Source: Betaproteobacteria bacterium HGW-Betaproteobacteria-7 | GTDB lineage: Bacteria > Pseudomonadota > Gammaproteobacteria > Burkholderiales > Rhodocyclaceae | Assembly (NCBI GenBank): GCA_002840765.1 | Contig: PHCE01000014.1 | Coordinates: 62,001 to 126,000, forward strand | DNA: 64,000 nucleotides | Direction of reading: 5' to 3' | In this document: piece after piece, positions 18,701 through 27,516 of the stretch | Numbering within the stretch: the first letter of the stretch is position 1 | Layout: each line of letters starts with the position of its first letter | Program-made: the position numbers and the translations under genes | The notes under the pieces: generated by a model | What the model saw: only the letters and a program-made list of their open reading frames with translations | What the model was told of the DNA's origin: nothing | The model's database searches: none

Positions 18701-18943
18701 ATGATGACCGTGGTAGCTATCATGGCCGGCCTGCTGCCCATCATGTGGAGCAGCGGTACCGGTTCCGAGGTAATGAGCCGTATTGCTGCGCCGATGGTCG
18801 GCGGCATGATTTCTTCGACCATCCTGACCCTCGGCGTAATTCCCGCACTCTATGCGCTAGTCAAGGAGTGGCGCCTCAAGCGCGGACTGGAAACGCTACC
18901 ACCCATCAGCGTTTCGGCCGCCGTTGTGAAGGGAGAAAGCTGA
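15767..18943 (+). CDS. cusA: CusA-type Cu(I)/Ag(I) RND efflux pump
   Basis: 1058 aa from ATG at 15767, one base after the cusB stop; the track start at 15704 lies inside cusB. Intact RND pump: first helix NAFIVLLVTLGLVGGGIYAV, porter PDLSDVQVIVYTPYAGQAP, fourth helix GGIAIAIGAMVDAAIVMIEN (the CusA form, unlike the DD form of CzcA), and a Met-rich periplasmic cleft (EFMPTLNEGALFYMPASLPG, DPAPMEMFETVINLKPEKEW). The motif AGVAAETGVVMLIYLDQAW near residue 945 is typical of CusA. It extrudes copper or silver from periplasm or cytoplasm through CusC. Confidence 0.95.
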   Translation: MLGKLIEWSARNAFIVLLVTLGLVGGGIYAVKHTPLDALPDLSDVQVIVYTPYAGQAPQVVEDQVTYPLTTAMLAVPKAKVVRGFSMFGASYVYVIFEDGTDIYWARSRVLEYLSSAQGNLPAGVSPQLGPDATGVGWVFQYALTGKDQSLADLRSVQDWYVRYQLTKAGGVAEVASVGGFVKEYQVTVDPHRLATYGIPLNRLTQVIRESNRDVGGRVVELAEKEFMVRGLGYLKGIEDIETLVLKSDGGTPVLVRDVGRVELVPASRRGITELNGEGEVVSGIVMARFGQNALDVIANVKAKIEELKSGLPSGTEIVAVYDRSTLIERAIANLQWTLFEESLIVAAVCIIFLMHVRSALVAILTLPIGILIAFIAMRSLDMGSNIMSLGGIAIAIGAMVDAAIVMIENAHKRLEHLPPDATQAERGATMIKACKEVGPALFFSLLIITVSFLPVFTLEGQEGRLFSPLAFTKTFAMAGAALLSVTLVPVLMMFFIRGRIMPEQKNPVNRFLIWAYRPIIQWVMRHKPLTLILALVSMLVTIIPARQIGSEFMPTLNEGALFYMPASLPGMSVTEAGRLLQTTDRIIKTFPEVESVYGKAGRAATATDPAPMEMFETVINLKPEKEWRPGMTVDKLVAEMDAALKFPGVANSWTMPIKARIDMLSTGIRTPVGVKVFGKDLGEIEKLARQIEQAVKTVPGTSSAYAERVTGGYYLDITPRREQLARYGITVGDFQQVVATALGGAPVTTAVEGLERYNITVRYPRALREDPQSIANEVFIPSSLGMIPLGQLAKVELRNGPPGIKTENSLLAAYVFVDIRDRDVGSYVKDAQKAVSEKVIFPSGYYATWSGQFEYMERAKAKLAVVVPLTLLIIFVLLYLNFRRLTETLIVMLSVPFALVGGIWLMWWLGYNMSVAVAVGFIALAGVAAETGVVMLIYLDQAWRELCATRQSENKIPTTLDLYHAIMEGAVERVRPKMMTVVAIMAGLLPIMWSSGTGSEVMSRIAAPMVGGMISSTILTLGVIPALYALVKEWRLKRGLETLPPISVSAAVVKGES

Positions 18944-19076
18944 CCAATCGGTAATGTTCCGCTCATGTTCTGGTAAGCCCGGGAAGCGCATCGTGAGGGC
19001 AATGAGTACGATCGTTGGACCTGCTCCGACAGCCTACCGTCGGCTGGATGACTCACTTTAATCAAGGAGACATATC

Positions 19077-19553
19077 ATGAAACTGAACAACCTGATGCTG
19101 GTCAGCTTTATCGCCTCAATGTCGTTGGCGACTGCCTTGCCGGCGGTGGCCGAAGATGCGCATCATCCGGAACAGGCTGCGGCAAGCCAATCTGTAACGC
19201 CCAATGCCAAGTCGTCGGCGCAAACCATCAAGGGCATGCAGGCAAACGTCAAGAAAATGCAGATGCAGCTTGAGCGCATCGCCAGGTCCAAGACCGACGA
19301 GGAGCGCCAGAAAGCCATGGCCGAGCATATGCAGACGATGCAGGAGAACATGCAGATGGCCCGCGGCATGCAGACCGGCATGATGGGCTGCCCGATGATG
19401 GGCATGAAGGGCCCAGGAGGCATGATGATGGGTGCCGGCGGCCCGGCGGGTGGTGCCGACGAGCGCATGCAGCAGATGGAAAAGCGCATGGACATGATGG
19501 AAATGATGATGAAGGCCAGCGGCCAGGGTATGCCTGGCATGGGCAAGCCCTGA
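19077..19553 (+). CDS. Met-rich periplasmic protein of the copper operon
   Basis: 158 aa, AAGGAG upstream of ATG 19077, 133 bp after cusA. Signal peptide of about 25 residues (ending PAVAED), then a helical segment (residues 45-100) and a C-terminal region very rich in Met ([28 protein letters not shown]). Met clusters bind Cu(I)/Ag(I), so a periplasmic copper sponge or chaperone is likely. The helical repeats recall CopK/CnrX-like metal scavengers, but I do not recognise a named family. Confidence 0.85.
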   Translation: MKLNNLMLVSFIASMSLATALPAVAEDAHHPEQAAASQSVTPNAKSSAQTIKGMQANVKKMQMQLERIARSKTDEERQKAMAEHMQTMQENMQMARGMQTGMMGCPMMGMKGPGGMMMGAGGPAGGADERMQQMEKRMDMMEMMMKASGQGMPGMGKP

Positions 19554-19626
19554 GCGCTTCAGGCTGCGCGGGGAAAGCGCCGAAAAGCTGCTCGCCGTTT
19601 GCGGCGTCCTTGGAAAGGAAAACACG

Positions 19627-21900
19627 ATGAGCCAGGATCCCGTCTGCGGCATGACCGTCAAGCCCGAGTCACCGCATGAGAGCATGTTCGAGGGTGTCTC
19701 CTACCGCTTCTGCAGCGCCAGATGCAAAACCAAGTTCGATGCCGAACCGGCGCGCTATCTGGCGCCGGCTGAAACCTCGGCCGAGCCGCCGGCGGCCGAT
19801 CCGGGCGCCGAATACACCTGCCCGATGCACCCGGAAGTACGTCAGATCGGACCGGGCAGCTGCCCGAAATGCGGCATGGCCCTCGAACCCCTGTTGCCCG
19901 AACTTGAACAGGAAGAGGACGACAGTGAATATCGGGATTTTCGTCGTCGTTTCTGGGGCACCCTGCCGCTGACGGTCATCGTCGTCGTTCTGGCCATGCT
20001 CGGTCACCTCATTCCCGGCCTGAGCCCATCGGTACGAACCTGGAGCGAAATGCTGCTCAGTGTTCCCATCGTACTCTGGGCCGGTGCCCCATTCTTGGTG
20101 CGCGGCTGGCAGTCGGTCGTGCACCGCGCCCCGAACATGTGGACGCTGATCGGCCTCGGTACCGGTGCAGCCTTCGTTTATAGCGTCGTCGCGACGCTGG
20201 CTCCGGGCCTGTTCCCGACCTCCTTCGTCGCCCACGGCCGGGTCGGCGTCTATTTCGAAGCCGCTGCGGTCATCATCTCGCTGACCCTGCTCGGCCAGAT
20301 GCTGGAATTGCGCGCCCGTTCGCAAACCTCGGCCGCCATCAAGTCGCTGCTCGGGCTGGCACCGAAAACCGCCCGGCGCATTGCCCCCGATGGTACGGAA
20401 GAGGATGTGCCGCTCAGCCAGGTGCACGTTGGCGATCTGCTGCGCGTTCGTCCCGGCGAAAAGGTGCCGGTTGACGGCGTCGTCGTCGAAGGCGTCAGCG
20501 CCATCGACGAATCGATGCTGACCGGCGAACCGCTGCCGGTGACCAAGCGCGAGGGAGACCAGGCGATCGGGGCGACGATGAACACCTCGGGCAGCCTGGT
20601 CATCCGCTCGGAAAAAGTCGGCGCCCAGACCGTCCTCGCCCAGATCGTCCAGATGGTCGCCCAGGCCCAGCGCTCCAAGGCGCCGATGCAGCGCATGGCG
20701 GATGTCGTCGCCGGCTATTTCGTGGTCGTCGTCATCGCCATTGCGCTGCTCAGCTTCTTCGCCTGGGGCGTGTTCGGCGGCGAGCGCGGCTGGCTGCTCG
20801 GCCTGATCAACGGCGTCTCCGTACTCATCATCGCCTGCCCCTGCGCCCTCGGGCTGGCTACCCCGATGTCGATCATGGTCGCCACCGGGCGCGGCGCCAC
20901 GCAGGGCATCCTGTTCCGCGATGCGGCGGCGATCGAACGGATGGGCAAAGTCGACACCCTGATTGTCGACAAGACCGGCACCCTGACCGAAGGCCGCCCC
21001 GCCTTCGAACGGGCGATTGCTGTTGAAGGGGGGAGCGAAGCCGAAGTGCTGCGCCTGGCGGCCAGTCTCGACCAGGGCAGCGAGCACCCCCTGGCCGACG
21101 CCATCGTCCGCGCCGCGCGCGAGCAGGGCCTGGCGCTCGACAAGGTCGAAGAGTTCGAATCAGCGAGCGGCATCGGCGTGCACGGCACGGTTGGCGGGCG
21201 CCGGCTGGTGCTCGGCAATGGCGCGCTGATGGCGCAGGATAACGTCGCGATCACCGCCCTCGCCGAAGACGCCGAAAAGCTCCGCAAAGAAGGCGCCAGC
21301 GTCATGCATCTGGCCGCCGACGGCCAACTGCTTGGCCTGCTTGCCGTCTCCGATCCGGTCAAGGCGAGCACGCCGGAAGCGCTGACCAGCCTGCGCGCGG
21401 TCGGCCTGCGGGTGATCATGGCAACCGGCGACGGGCTGACCACGGCCCAGGCCGTCGGTGCCCGACTGGGAATTGACGAGATACATGGCGAAGTCAAGCC
21501 GGCTGAAAAACTGGCCCTGGTCGAACGCCTGCAGAGCGAAGGCCGGGTCGTTGCCATGGCCGGCGACGGCATCAATGATGCGCCTGCCCTGGCCCGTGCC
21601 GATGTCGGGGTGGCCATGGGCACCGGTACCGACGTGGCGATGAACAGCGCCCAGGTGACGCTGGTCAAGGGCGATCTGCGCGGTATCGCCCGGGCTCGCC
21701 TGTTGTCCGTCGCGACGGTCGGCAACATGCGGCAAAACCTGGTTTTCGCATTCCTCTACAACGCTTTGGGCATTCCGATCGCCGCCGGTGTGCTGTATCC
21801 GATTTTCGGGCTGGTCCTCTCGCCGATGATCGCCGCCGCCGCAATGAGCCTCTCGTCAGTCAGCGTGGTTGGCAACGCCTTGCGTCTGCGCGCTGCCTGA
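19627..21900 (+). CDS. Copper/silver-translocating P1B-type ATPase with YHS and HMBD domains
   Basis: 757 aa, RBS GGAAAGGAAA before ATG 19627. N-terminus: YHS domain ([29 protein letters not shown], residues 3-45), then an HMBD ([20 protein letters not shown], around 62-87), in place of the usual HMA domain. Core: eight predicted helices, TGEP phosphatase loop, CPC ion site in [13 protein letters not shown], phosphorylation site [11 protein letters not shown] motif SEHPLADAI and hinge [10 protein letters not shown]. This is the CopA/CopF/SilP class, exporting Cu(I)/Ag(I) from the cytoplasm. Last intact gene of the metal block and complementary to CusCBA. Confidence 0.94.
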   Translation: MSQDPVCGMTVKPESPHESMFEGVSYRFCSARCKTKFDAEPARYLAPAETSAEPPAADPGAEYTCPMHPEVRQIGPGSCPKCGMALEPLLPELEQEEDDSEYRDFRRRFWGTLPLTVIVVVLAMLGHLIPGLSPSVRTWSEMLLSVPIVLWAGAPFLVRGWQSVVHRAPNMWTLIGLGTGAAFVYSVVATLAPGLFPTSFVAHGRVGVYFEAAAVIISLTLLGQMLELRARSQTSAAIKSLLGLAPKTARRIAPDGTEEDVPLSQVHVGDLLRVRPGEKVPVDGVVVEGVSAIDESMLTGEPLPVTKREGDQAIGATMNTSGSLVIRSEKVGAQTVLAQIVQMVAQAQRSKAPMQRMADVVAGYFVVVVIAIALLSFFAWGVFGGERGWLLGLINGVSVLIIACPCALGLATPMSIMVATGRGATQGILFRDAAAIERMGKVDTLIVDKTGTLTEGRPAFERAIAVEGGSEAEVLRLAASLDQGSEHPLADAIVRAAREQGLALDKVEEFESASGIGVHGTVGGRRLVLGNGALMAQDNVAITALAEDAEKLRKEGASVMHLAADGQLLGLLAVSDPVKASTPEALTSLRAVGLRVIMATGDGLTTAQAVGARLGIDEIHGEVKPAEKLALVERLQSEGRVVAMAGDGINDAPALARADVGVAMGTGTDVAMNSAQVTLVKGDLRGIARARLLSVATVGNMRQNLVFAFLYNALGIPIAAGVLYPIFGLVLSPMIAAAAMSLSSVSVVGNALRLRAA

Positions 21901-21959
21901 GAGGTATGTGCTCTGGTGGCACGACGGGCATTGCCGGCGCAATCGATGCCGTCAAAACT

Positions 21960-22045
21960 GGTGTAGCTTGGTTGAGCAGCGCGGAGACCGTCTGCCGGGT
22001 GCAGCCGAGCAGACTGGCGATGTCTTGGGTGCCAAGGAACTGGCA
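21960..22045 (-). pseudogene. Remnant of a Crp/Fnr-type helix-turn-helix
   Basis: A minus-strand frame encodes GTQDIASLLGCTRQTVSALL, matching the recognition-helix region of Crp/Fnr regulators (family form xxxIAxxLGxTRxTVxRxL). There is no cyclic-nucleotide domain upstream: yeaD starts just 26 bp to the right, and downstream the frame runs into the reverse of the ATPase end. It looks like a scar of a lost regulator at the right edge of the metal block. Confidence 0.6.
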
Positions 22046-22070
22046 CCTCAAGACCACTGGCGACAAACAA

Positions 22071-22138
22071 CTACACAGCAACCAGGGTCTGCCGCCCGTA
22101 CCAATCCTCACCGGCCGGCAGACTCACCGGCTGCCGGG
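22071..22138 (+). repeat. Right 68-bp direct repeat (3' end of yeaD)
   Basis: Matches 5863-5930 at 67/68 positions, same orientation, starting exactly at the yeaD stop codon. The pair brackets the 16.2-kb metal block. Homology left of the repeat is only patchy (CTCAAGAC-ACT and CAACTAC), and it ends abruptly on the right at 22138. Confidence 0.92.
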
Positions 22139-22919
22139 CGATGGCGGCCTCGACGCAGAGCATCTGCCGCCAGCCATCGGCCGGCATGTCGGTCATGGCA
22201 GCGCAGCTCTCAACCCAGGGATTCCAGACGACGACGTCAGGAAAACCCTGGTTCTGGATGCCCAGACTGTGGTTGCCGGCCTTCAGCAATAGCGGGCGTT
22301 TGACGTCGTGATAAATGCGGTCAAGCGGCCCGTCAACAATCACCTCGGTACCACTGTCGCGGACGATGCGATTGGCGTTGGCGGCATCACGATACTCGTA
22401 GCCGTGAAGACCTTCGAGCGCCGCATCCTCGACCTGGACCAGGCGCAGGTAGGAATGCAGGGCGCCGGTAAAACTGACGGGCGCACCGCCAGTATTGGTC
22501 ACGCAGAGTTCGATGTCGATGCGGTCGGCTTCGACCATCAGCGTCAGTTCGGCGTGGAAAGCATGCGGCCAGTGGGCGCGCGTCACCTCGTCATCGGCAA
22601 TTTCGAGGGTGATCAGCGCGTAATCGTCGCCACAGCGCTCGGCAGCCGGCGACCAAGGTCGGGTGCGCACGAGACCGTGCTTCGGCAGGTCGCCAAGCGT
22701 GGAAAACTGTGGAAAACAGACGGGAATGCCGCCGCGGATGGAGACGCTGCCGTCGAATACCGCCTTATCGGAGAGGAAAAGGCGCTCGCGGCCGTCTGGC
22801 GTCTGCCACGACAGCACCTGGGCGCCCAGCTGGCTGATCACGGCTTTGGCTCCGCGCGGGCCATTCAGGCGCCAAGCGGGTATACCGTGGAATTCGATGC
22901 TTTCAATGGATGGTTTCAT
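22071..22919 (-). CDS. yeaD: D-hexose-6-phosphate mutarotase (aldose 1-epimerase family)
   Basis: 282 aa from ATG at 22919; the longer track ORF runs back into the neighbouring gene. Interconverts alpha and beta anomers of glucose-6-phosphate-type sugars. Family landmarks: GAQVLSWQ near residue 32, FPQFS / HGLVRTRPW (catalytic His region, around 75-90), HSYLRL (second His, around 160) and VWNPWVE (around 235). Length fits YeaD (about 290 aa). The 3' end is duplicated at 5863-5930. Its start overlaps the DUF3301 gene by 17 bp, so the two are probably co-transcribed. Confidence 0.88.
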   Translation of the reverse strand: MKPSIESIEFHGIPAWRLNGPRGAKAVISQLGAQVLSWQTPDGRERLFLSDKAVFDGSVSIRGGIPVCFPQFSTLGDLPKHGLVRTRPWSPAAERCGDDYALITLEIADDEVTRAHWPHAFHAELTLMVEADRIDIELCVTNTGGAPVSFTGALHSYLRLVQVEDAALEGLHGYEYRDAANANRIVRDSGTEVIVDGPLDRIYHDVKRPLLLKAGNHSLGIQNQGFPDVVVWNPWVESCAAMTDMPADGWRQMLCVEAAIARQPVSLPAGEDWYGRQTLVAV

Positions 22920-23253
22920 GTTGTTCCGGTGCCTTGGGCACCACGTAAAGTTGCGGACGGATGTGGAGGAATTCAACGTCGCCACCGAGCAGCGTGACGC
23001 TGCCGGAACAGCGGTTGTTGCCGGTATCGCTGAACTCGAATGTGTAGACACGGCGCAGGCGGAAATGCCCGGCATCGTTGCGGGCCGGACGCAGTGAGCT
23101 GCCGACCACAGTTTCGTCGAGAAACTGCAGCCCCTCCTCGGCGCAGGCATGACGGGCGGCACGCACGCCAGCCTCGCGCGCTTTCAGTGAGTCGAGCCAG
23201 AACCAGATGGCGGCGCCAATGGCAGCAATAACGAGTAATTCGGTGAATTCCAT
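22903..23253 (-). CDS. DUF3301-type small membrane-anchored protein
   Basis: 116 aa from ATG at 23253; the track ORF extends 16 codons too far. N-terminal membrane helix (LLVIAAIGAAIWFWLDSLKA) is followed by the conserved AREAGVRAARHACAEEGLQF and FLDETVVGSSLRPARN stretches that characterise DUF3301, then a beta-rich RRVYTFEFSDTGNNR core. Function unknown in the family. It precedes and overlaps yeaD and is divergent from the 523-aa gene at 23292. Confidence 0.82.
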   Translation of the reverse strand: MEFTELLVIAAIGAAIWFWLDSLKAREAGVRAARHACAEEGLQFLDETVVGSSLRPARNDAGHFRLRRVYTFEFSDTGNNRCSGSVTLLGGDVEFLHIRPQLYVVPKAPEQHETIH

Positions 23254-23291
23254 GGCGCAAGTATACGGAAAGGAGGAAATACTCCACAGAA

Positions 23292-24863
23292 ATGGAATCA
23301 CTTATCACGGATAATGCGATTGTCAAAAATTCCCTTCGAGCCATGGGTATTCCCCTGCAGCGCCTTCGTGAGCTACTGTTCAGCCAGCCCCAGCCTCAGG
23401 ATCTGTCCGCAACGGCCTCTGCCAGTCACAGCAATATCCCCGCCGGGCATTACCCGCTGGCCGCGATCGCCCGACTGAGCAACGAGGTTCTGCCGCCGAT
23501 CGTCCGCCTGGACAATCTGCACATGCGCTTCAAGTTACTGGAGGAGGCCCGCCAGGAAATCGAAAAGCTGCTGCCATCCCTGGAAACCGGAGTCGCTGGT
23601 GCGAGCCTGCCCTTGCCCACCGCGGCGACGGCGGCCGCCTTGCAGGCGGACAATCTGCTCAAGCGGCTGGCCCAGGGTTACGCCGACATCGCCCGCAAGA
23701 TCTTCCGCGAACACCACGCGAGCTTCGCCAACCTGCTGCACCGGGCCACCGAGCGCGCGATGAGCCTGATCGCCCGGCGCCAGTTACTGGCTTACCGGGC
23801 GTATGCCCTGCCCTCGGCGAACTCCTGGTTGCACCTGCATGAGCTTTACCGGATGACCTGCGATCCGCGCAGCAAACCGCTCAACGGCGAAACAGCACCG
23901 ATCGAACATGAATATCTCGGCGCCCTGCTGTTCGCCTTCCTCGAACCGAACAAGTTGCCGCGCAACGAACTCGACGTCGTCCATCGCTGTACCCGGCAAC
24001 TCGCCGCCTATGCCGTCGTCGCCGAAGCCACCTCCGAACTGCTGACCAGCAAGAACGCCGACGCCTGCTTCCTGGTCCGTTCCGAAGAGGGCAATCCCGG
24101 TTTTCCGCTGAGCCGGCTGCCCCCCGGCAGCCAGTTTTCCGGCGGGCTGGTCGTCGATTGCGCCCAGGTTCTCGCCGCCCTCGACCGCAATCTTGCCCGC
24201 CAGCCGGGCAAGCCGGTACAACCCGCGCTATCGGCACCACCGCTGCTACTGCAAAGCCTGCGCATCGCCATCGGTGGCCGTAGCGCCCGCCGTTTCAGCC
24301 GCAGCAAGTTCCGGCCGCGTGCCGATCTGGTTGGCGGGCTCGACCAGGTGATCGAGTTCCTCGACGGCCATGCCTTCTCTCGGCGTGCCCACGACAGCTT
24401 CAACCGGCACGAATCGCCAGCTTTTCTGACCAGCGAATGGTCGCTGATTGACGAAAGTCCGGACGGCTTCCTGATCCGCTTCATCAAGGGCGAGAAATGC
24501 CAGTTCGGGGCCGGCGACCTTGTCGCGCTGCAGCCACGCGAATCGAGCCGTATCCATGTCTGCCTGGTGCGGCGCATTGCCTCGGTGCGCAATCGTCTGG
24601 AGCTGGGCATGCAACTGTTGTCGCCGCAGGTCAGCGTGGTCACGCTGGCCAGTAATGGCTCAGCGGCCAGGCGGGCCGTCTTCCTGCACAGCCTGCCGGC
24701 CTACGGTCCGCATTCCGGACTGATCGTCGCCCCCGGCCACGTCAGAGTCGGCCAGACGCTCAGCTTCACAACGCTGGGACGGCATATCGAAAGACGGGTC
24801 GGCAGGACACTGGAGGCCAACGAGGGGCTAGAATTCGTTAGTCTCGAACCGCTTCCCCACTGA
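23292..24863 (+). CDS. Large cytoplasmic protein, possible PilZ-like C-terminal domain
   Basis: 523 aa, AAGGAGGA about 14 bp before the ATG at 23292. No signal peptide or membrane helix. The N-terminal 250 residues are helix-rich (ARLSNEVLPPIVRLDNLHMR). The C-terminal part contains SEWSLIDESPDGFLIRF, GAGDLVALQP and VRRIASVRNRLELGMQLL. That pattern (stress-type strand, DxSxxG, GDLV, VRRI, ELGMQLL) recalls PilZ-like beta-barrels that bind c-di-GMP, but the canonical RxxxR motif is not evident. I do not recognise a named family. Its stop is 7 bp before rlmJ. Confidence 0.8.
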   Translation: MESLITDNAIVKNSLRAMGIPLQRLRELLFSQPQPQDLSATASASHSNIPAGHYPLAAIARLSNEVLPPIVRLDNLHMRFKLLEEARQEIEKLLPSLETGVAGASLPLPTAATAAALQADNLLKRLAQGYADIARKIFREHHASFANLLHRATERAMSLIARRQLLAYRAYALPSANSWLHLHELYRMTCDPRSKPLNGETAPIEHEYLGALLFAFLEPNKLPRNELDVVHRCTRQLAAYAVVAEATSELLTSKNADACFLVRSEEGNPGFPLSRLPPGSQFSGGLVVDCAQVLAALDRNLARQPGKPVQPALSAPPLLLQSLRIAIGGRSARRFSRSKFRPRADLVGGLDQVIEFLDGHAFSRRAHDSFNRHESPAFLTSEWSLIDESPDGFLIRFIKGEKCQFGAGDLVALQPRESSRIHVCLVRRIASVRNRLELGMQLLSPQVSVVTLASNGSAARRAVFLHSLPAYGPHSGLIVAPGHVRVGQTLSFTTLGRHIERRVGRTLEANEGLEFVSLEPLPH

Positions 24864-24870
24864 AACCCTG

Positions 24871-25716
24871 ATGCTCAGCTACCGCCATGCCTTCCACGCC
24901 GGCAACCACGCCGATGTGCTGAAACACCTGATCCTGATCCAGATCGCTCAATATATGGGCGAAAAGCCGACGCCCTTCTGGATCATCGACACGCACGCCG
25001 GGGCCGGCCATTACGCCCTCGACTCGGCGCACGCCAGCAAGCTGGCCGAATACCGCGACGGCATCGGCCGCCTGTGGGAGGCCAAAGGGCTACCACCGGC
25101 CGCCGCCGACTACGTCGATTTCATCCGCCTGCAGAACCCGGATGGCCAGCTGCGCCACTACCCCGGCTCGCCCTGGCTGGCCAGTCAGCTGCTACGCGAC
25201 GGCGACCGCCTGCGTCTCTACGAACTGCACAGCAGCGACGTCAAGTTGCTGCAGGAATGCTTCAGGAACGGCGGCCGCCAGATCATGATCACCGCCGGCG
25301 ATGGTTTCGCCGGCCTGAAGGCTGTCCTGCCGCCACCGCCGCGCCGCGCCCTGGTCCTCATCGATCCCTCCTACGAAACGCGCGACGACTACAGCAACGT
25401 CGTCAAGGGTCTGCAGGACGCCCTGAAGCGTTTCCCGACCGGCACCTACGCGCTGTGGTACCCGATGTTATCGAAGCCGGAGGCGGTCAAGCTGCCGAAC
25501 CGCCTGAAGGCGCTCGGCGCCGACAACTGGCTGCACGCCACGCTGCAGACCAAAGCGCCATCACGCGACGGTTTCGGCATGCACGGCAGCGGCATGTTCA
25601 TTATCAACCCGCCGTGGACGCTGGAGAAGAAGCTGCACGAGACGCTGCCGGTCCTTGCCTCCCTGCTCTCCCAAGGGCAGGGAAGCGGCTTCAGCATCGA
25701 CTCGGAAAGCACCTGA
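24871..25716 (+). CDS. rlmJ: 23S rRNA (adenine2030-N6)-methyltransferase
   Basis: 281 aa. Methylates A2030 of 23S rRNA using S-adenosylmethionine. It starts with the RlmJ signature MLSYRHAFHAGNHADVLKH, then the SAM-binding region IIDTHAGAGHYAL, the catalytic-type motif LIDPSYETRDDY (DPxY) and a late GMFIINPPWTL. Length matches E. coli RlmJ (280 aa). It ends 18 bp before a strong rho-independent terminator. Confidence 0.95.
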   Translation: MLSYRHAFHAGNHADVLKHLILIQIAQYMGEKPTPFWIIDTHAGAGHYALDSAHASKLAEYRDGIGRLWEAKGLPPAAADYVDFIRLQNPDGQLRHYPGSPWLASQLLRDGDRLRLYELHSSDVKLLQECFRNGGRQIMITAGDGFAGLKAVLPPPPRRALVLIDPSYETRDDYSNVVKGLQDALKRFPTGTYALWYPMLSKPEAVKLPNRLKALGADNWLHATLQTKAPSRDGFGMHGSGMFIINPPWTLEKKLHETLPVLASLLSQGQGSGFSIDSEST

Positions 25717-25733
25717 ACCCATTCAGGTGAACG

Positions 25734-25763
25734 AAAAAACGGCCGGGGAAACCGGCCGTTTTT
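25734..25763. terminator. Bidirectional rho-independent terminator
   Basis: A-run, then ACGGCCGG-GGAA-ACCGGCCGT, then TTTTT: a strong GC stem with U-tract in both directions, serving rlmJ (plus) and the convergent PEP-CTERM gene (minus). Confidence 0.9.
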
Positions 25764-25780
25764 CATGCGACTCGTGCTGA

Positions 25781-26899
25781 TCAGTTCTGGCGGAAGCGAC
25801 GGTAGGCAAGACCGAGCAGACCGGCGGCGAGGAGAACCAGGGTACCCGGTTCCGGCACACGGGACTGCGGATCACCAGCCAGCAGGAAGATGTCGCCAAA
25901 GCCACCGTTGTCGCACGGGCCAATCGCACCACCATCCAGCAGATCCGGACCGGAGCGATCCGGACCGTTGCGCGGCGGGGTATTGAAGCAGCCCATCCAG
26001 ACCTGGACAGAGAGCGTGTCATAACCTTGGGAGAACAGATCTTGCAGATCAAGTCCCGGCAGGTAGTTGATGAACTCGAGCTCGTTGGACCCGCGGTTGG
26101 TATTGACCAACGTGCCACCACTTGGGCAGGTGCTACCGTCCGGCGACGGATATGAAACCGTTGCATTGACGACGCAGATGCTACCTACCGTCATCGCGAA
26201 ATCGTCAGCGCCCGGCGAGGTGACGCCGCTCCCGTCGAAAGTCTTGTCCGACAAATAAGCCAGCGGATCGGCAAACGGATTCAACGGATCGACGTTCTGC
26301 GTTTCGAAATAGACGTTCTGCTGGTTGCCATTGACATCACGCACCGTGATCAGTGACCAGATCGGCAGCGAAGCAATCGAGTTCTGCGGCTGGTTCATGT
26401 CGAAGCCGATCAGCATCTCGTGGAAAGCACCGCCAAAGGTCAGCTTGTTGATCAGCGAACTGAGGCTGATGTCCCAGCTGAAAGGCGTGTCGCCAAGCAG
26501 AGGAACGTTGTTGTTCGGATCATTGCCATCGCCCGTGTAGAAGTAATCTTTGTTGGCATTGATGGTCGAGAAGGCATCTTCGGATCCGGACGGAACCATG
26601 TCGCCGTTGTCCAGGATGTTGCCGTTATTGGTCGCCAGCACCACGGTATCGATCAGGTTGCCCTGTGCCGTGCTGAAGGTATAGGGCGCCGTGTAACCCG
26701 GGTAATTCTGGGCAGCCAGGTATTCGAGCACTGCGGTCGAACAGGAAACCAGGTTACCGAAAGTTGCGCAGGCAGATGACGGATTCGGGTAGTTGGTATT
26801 GAAAATCGGGAGGTCATCGGCCTGGGCCGGGGCGCTGCCGAATACAAGAACAGAGGCAACGCAGACACTGCCAAAGGTCTTTTTGAGCATGTTATTCAT
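25781..26899 (-). CDS. PEP-CTERM sorting domain protein
   Basis: 372 aa from ATG at 26899 (CGGAG upstream); the track start at 26974 lies before the signal peptide. Signal peptide FGSVCVASVLVFGSAPAQA, then a large secreted region rich in Asn, Thr and Gly with about ten Cys. The C-terminus is a canonical PEP-CTERM: VPEPGTLVLLAAGLLGLAYR then RFRQN (PEP motif, hydrophobic helix, Arg cluster). Such proteins are processed by exosortase/EpsH and exported to the surface or exopolysaccharide matrix. No exosortase gene is in the window. The 26900-27000 region upstream is AT-rich and probably holds its promoter. Confidence 0.92.
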   Translation of the reverse strand: MNNMLKKTFGSVCVASVLVFGSAPAQADDLPIFNTNYPNPSSACATFGNLVSCSTAVLEYLAAQNYPGYTAPYTFSTAQGNLIDTVVLATNNGNILDNGDMVPSGSEDAFSTINANKDYFYTGDGNDPNNNVPLLGDTPFSWDISLSSLINKLTFGGAFHEMLIGFDMNQPQNSIASLPIWSLITVRDVNGNQQNVYFETQNVDPLNPFADPLAYLSDKTFDGSGVTSPGADDFAMTVGSICVVNATVSYPSPDGSTCPSGGTLVNTNRGSNELEFINYLPGLDLQDLFSQGYDTLSVQVWMGCFNTPPRNGPDRSGPDLLDGGAIGPCDNGGFGDIFLLAGDPQSRVPEPGTLVLLAAGLLGLAYRRFRQN

Positions 26900-27046
26900 G
26901 TTTGGCTCCGTCGAGAGTAAATCCGTTAGGACGAAAACCAAACAGCAACAGCCATGCCATGGCGCATAACACACTGTTTTTAAATTACTATACTAGACGC
27001 ATATGACTTTTGGCCTAGTGCGTGTAAAGAATGCCGACACGCCGAC

Positions 27047-27433
27047 TCAGTCTTTCGTCAAGCCCTCTTCTGGCGACGGTTTCAATGCCGTGTATTTGGC
27101 CCGCGAGCCACGCGCCAGCTCAATTGGATATTTCTCGCCATTTTTCGATATTTTGCTGCGCGCTGCAGCCAGCAGGTCAATGCCTGCCGTCTCGGCAATC
27201 AACAGCAAGTAGAGCAGGATGTCGGCACACTCGTCACCCAAGGCCTCCGCCGTGGCCGGTTCATCGGCCAGCGCCGCGATCTCTGGGTCACTCTTCCATT
27301 GCGTCAGTTCAAGCAGTTCGCCGGCTTCCAGGTTGAGCGAGACAATCAGGTTGCGCAGCGAATGAAATTGTCGCCAGTCGCGTGCATCGCGGAAGGCCAG
27401 CAGTTCGGCGGTGAGGGCTTGCAGGTCGCTCAT
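27047..27433 (-). CDS. MazG-like nucleotide pyrophosphohydrolase
   Basis: 128 aa. ATG at 27433 is chosen because AAGGA lies 7 nt upstream; ATG 27439 overlaps the RBS. All-alpha NTP-PPase fold of the MazG/dCTPase (RS21-C6) type: RNLIVSLNLEAGELLELTQW supplies the first Glu metal ligands and LGDECADILLYLLLIAETAG the second Glu/Asp pair. It hydrolyses (d)NTPs to monophosphates, cleaning the nucleotide pool. Diverges from the symporter gene at 27517. Confidence 0.88.
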   Translation of the reverse strand: MSDLQALTAELLAFRDARDWRQFHSLRNLIVSLNLEAGELLELTQWKSDPEIAALADEPATAEALGDECADILLYLLLIAETAGIDLLAAARSKISKNGEKYPIELARGSRAKYTALKPSPEEGLTKD

Positions 27434-27516
27434 CTTCATTTCCTTATCGACAATGAATCGATGATGCCACAGCGTGTCGCCGCTAGAATGGCTGCTCCAT
27501 CGACTGCCCGCACGTC

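Noticed and set aside
21860-22111. Functional Crp-family gene (83-aa ORF)
   Set aside because: Only the HTH segment matches; the N-terminal part lies over the yeaD stop repeat and the C-terminal part over the reverse of the ATPase, so it is a remnant.
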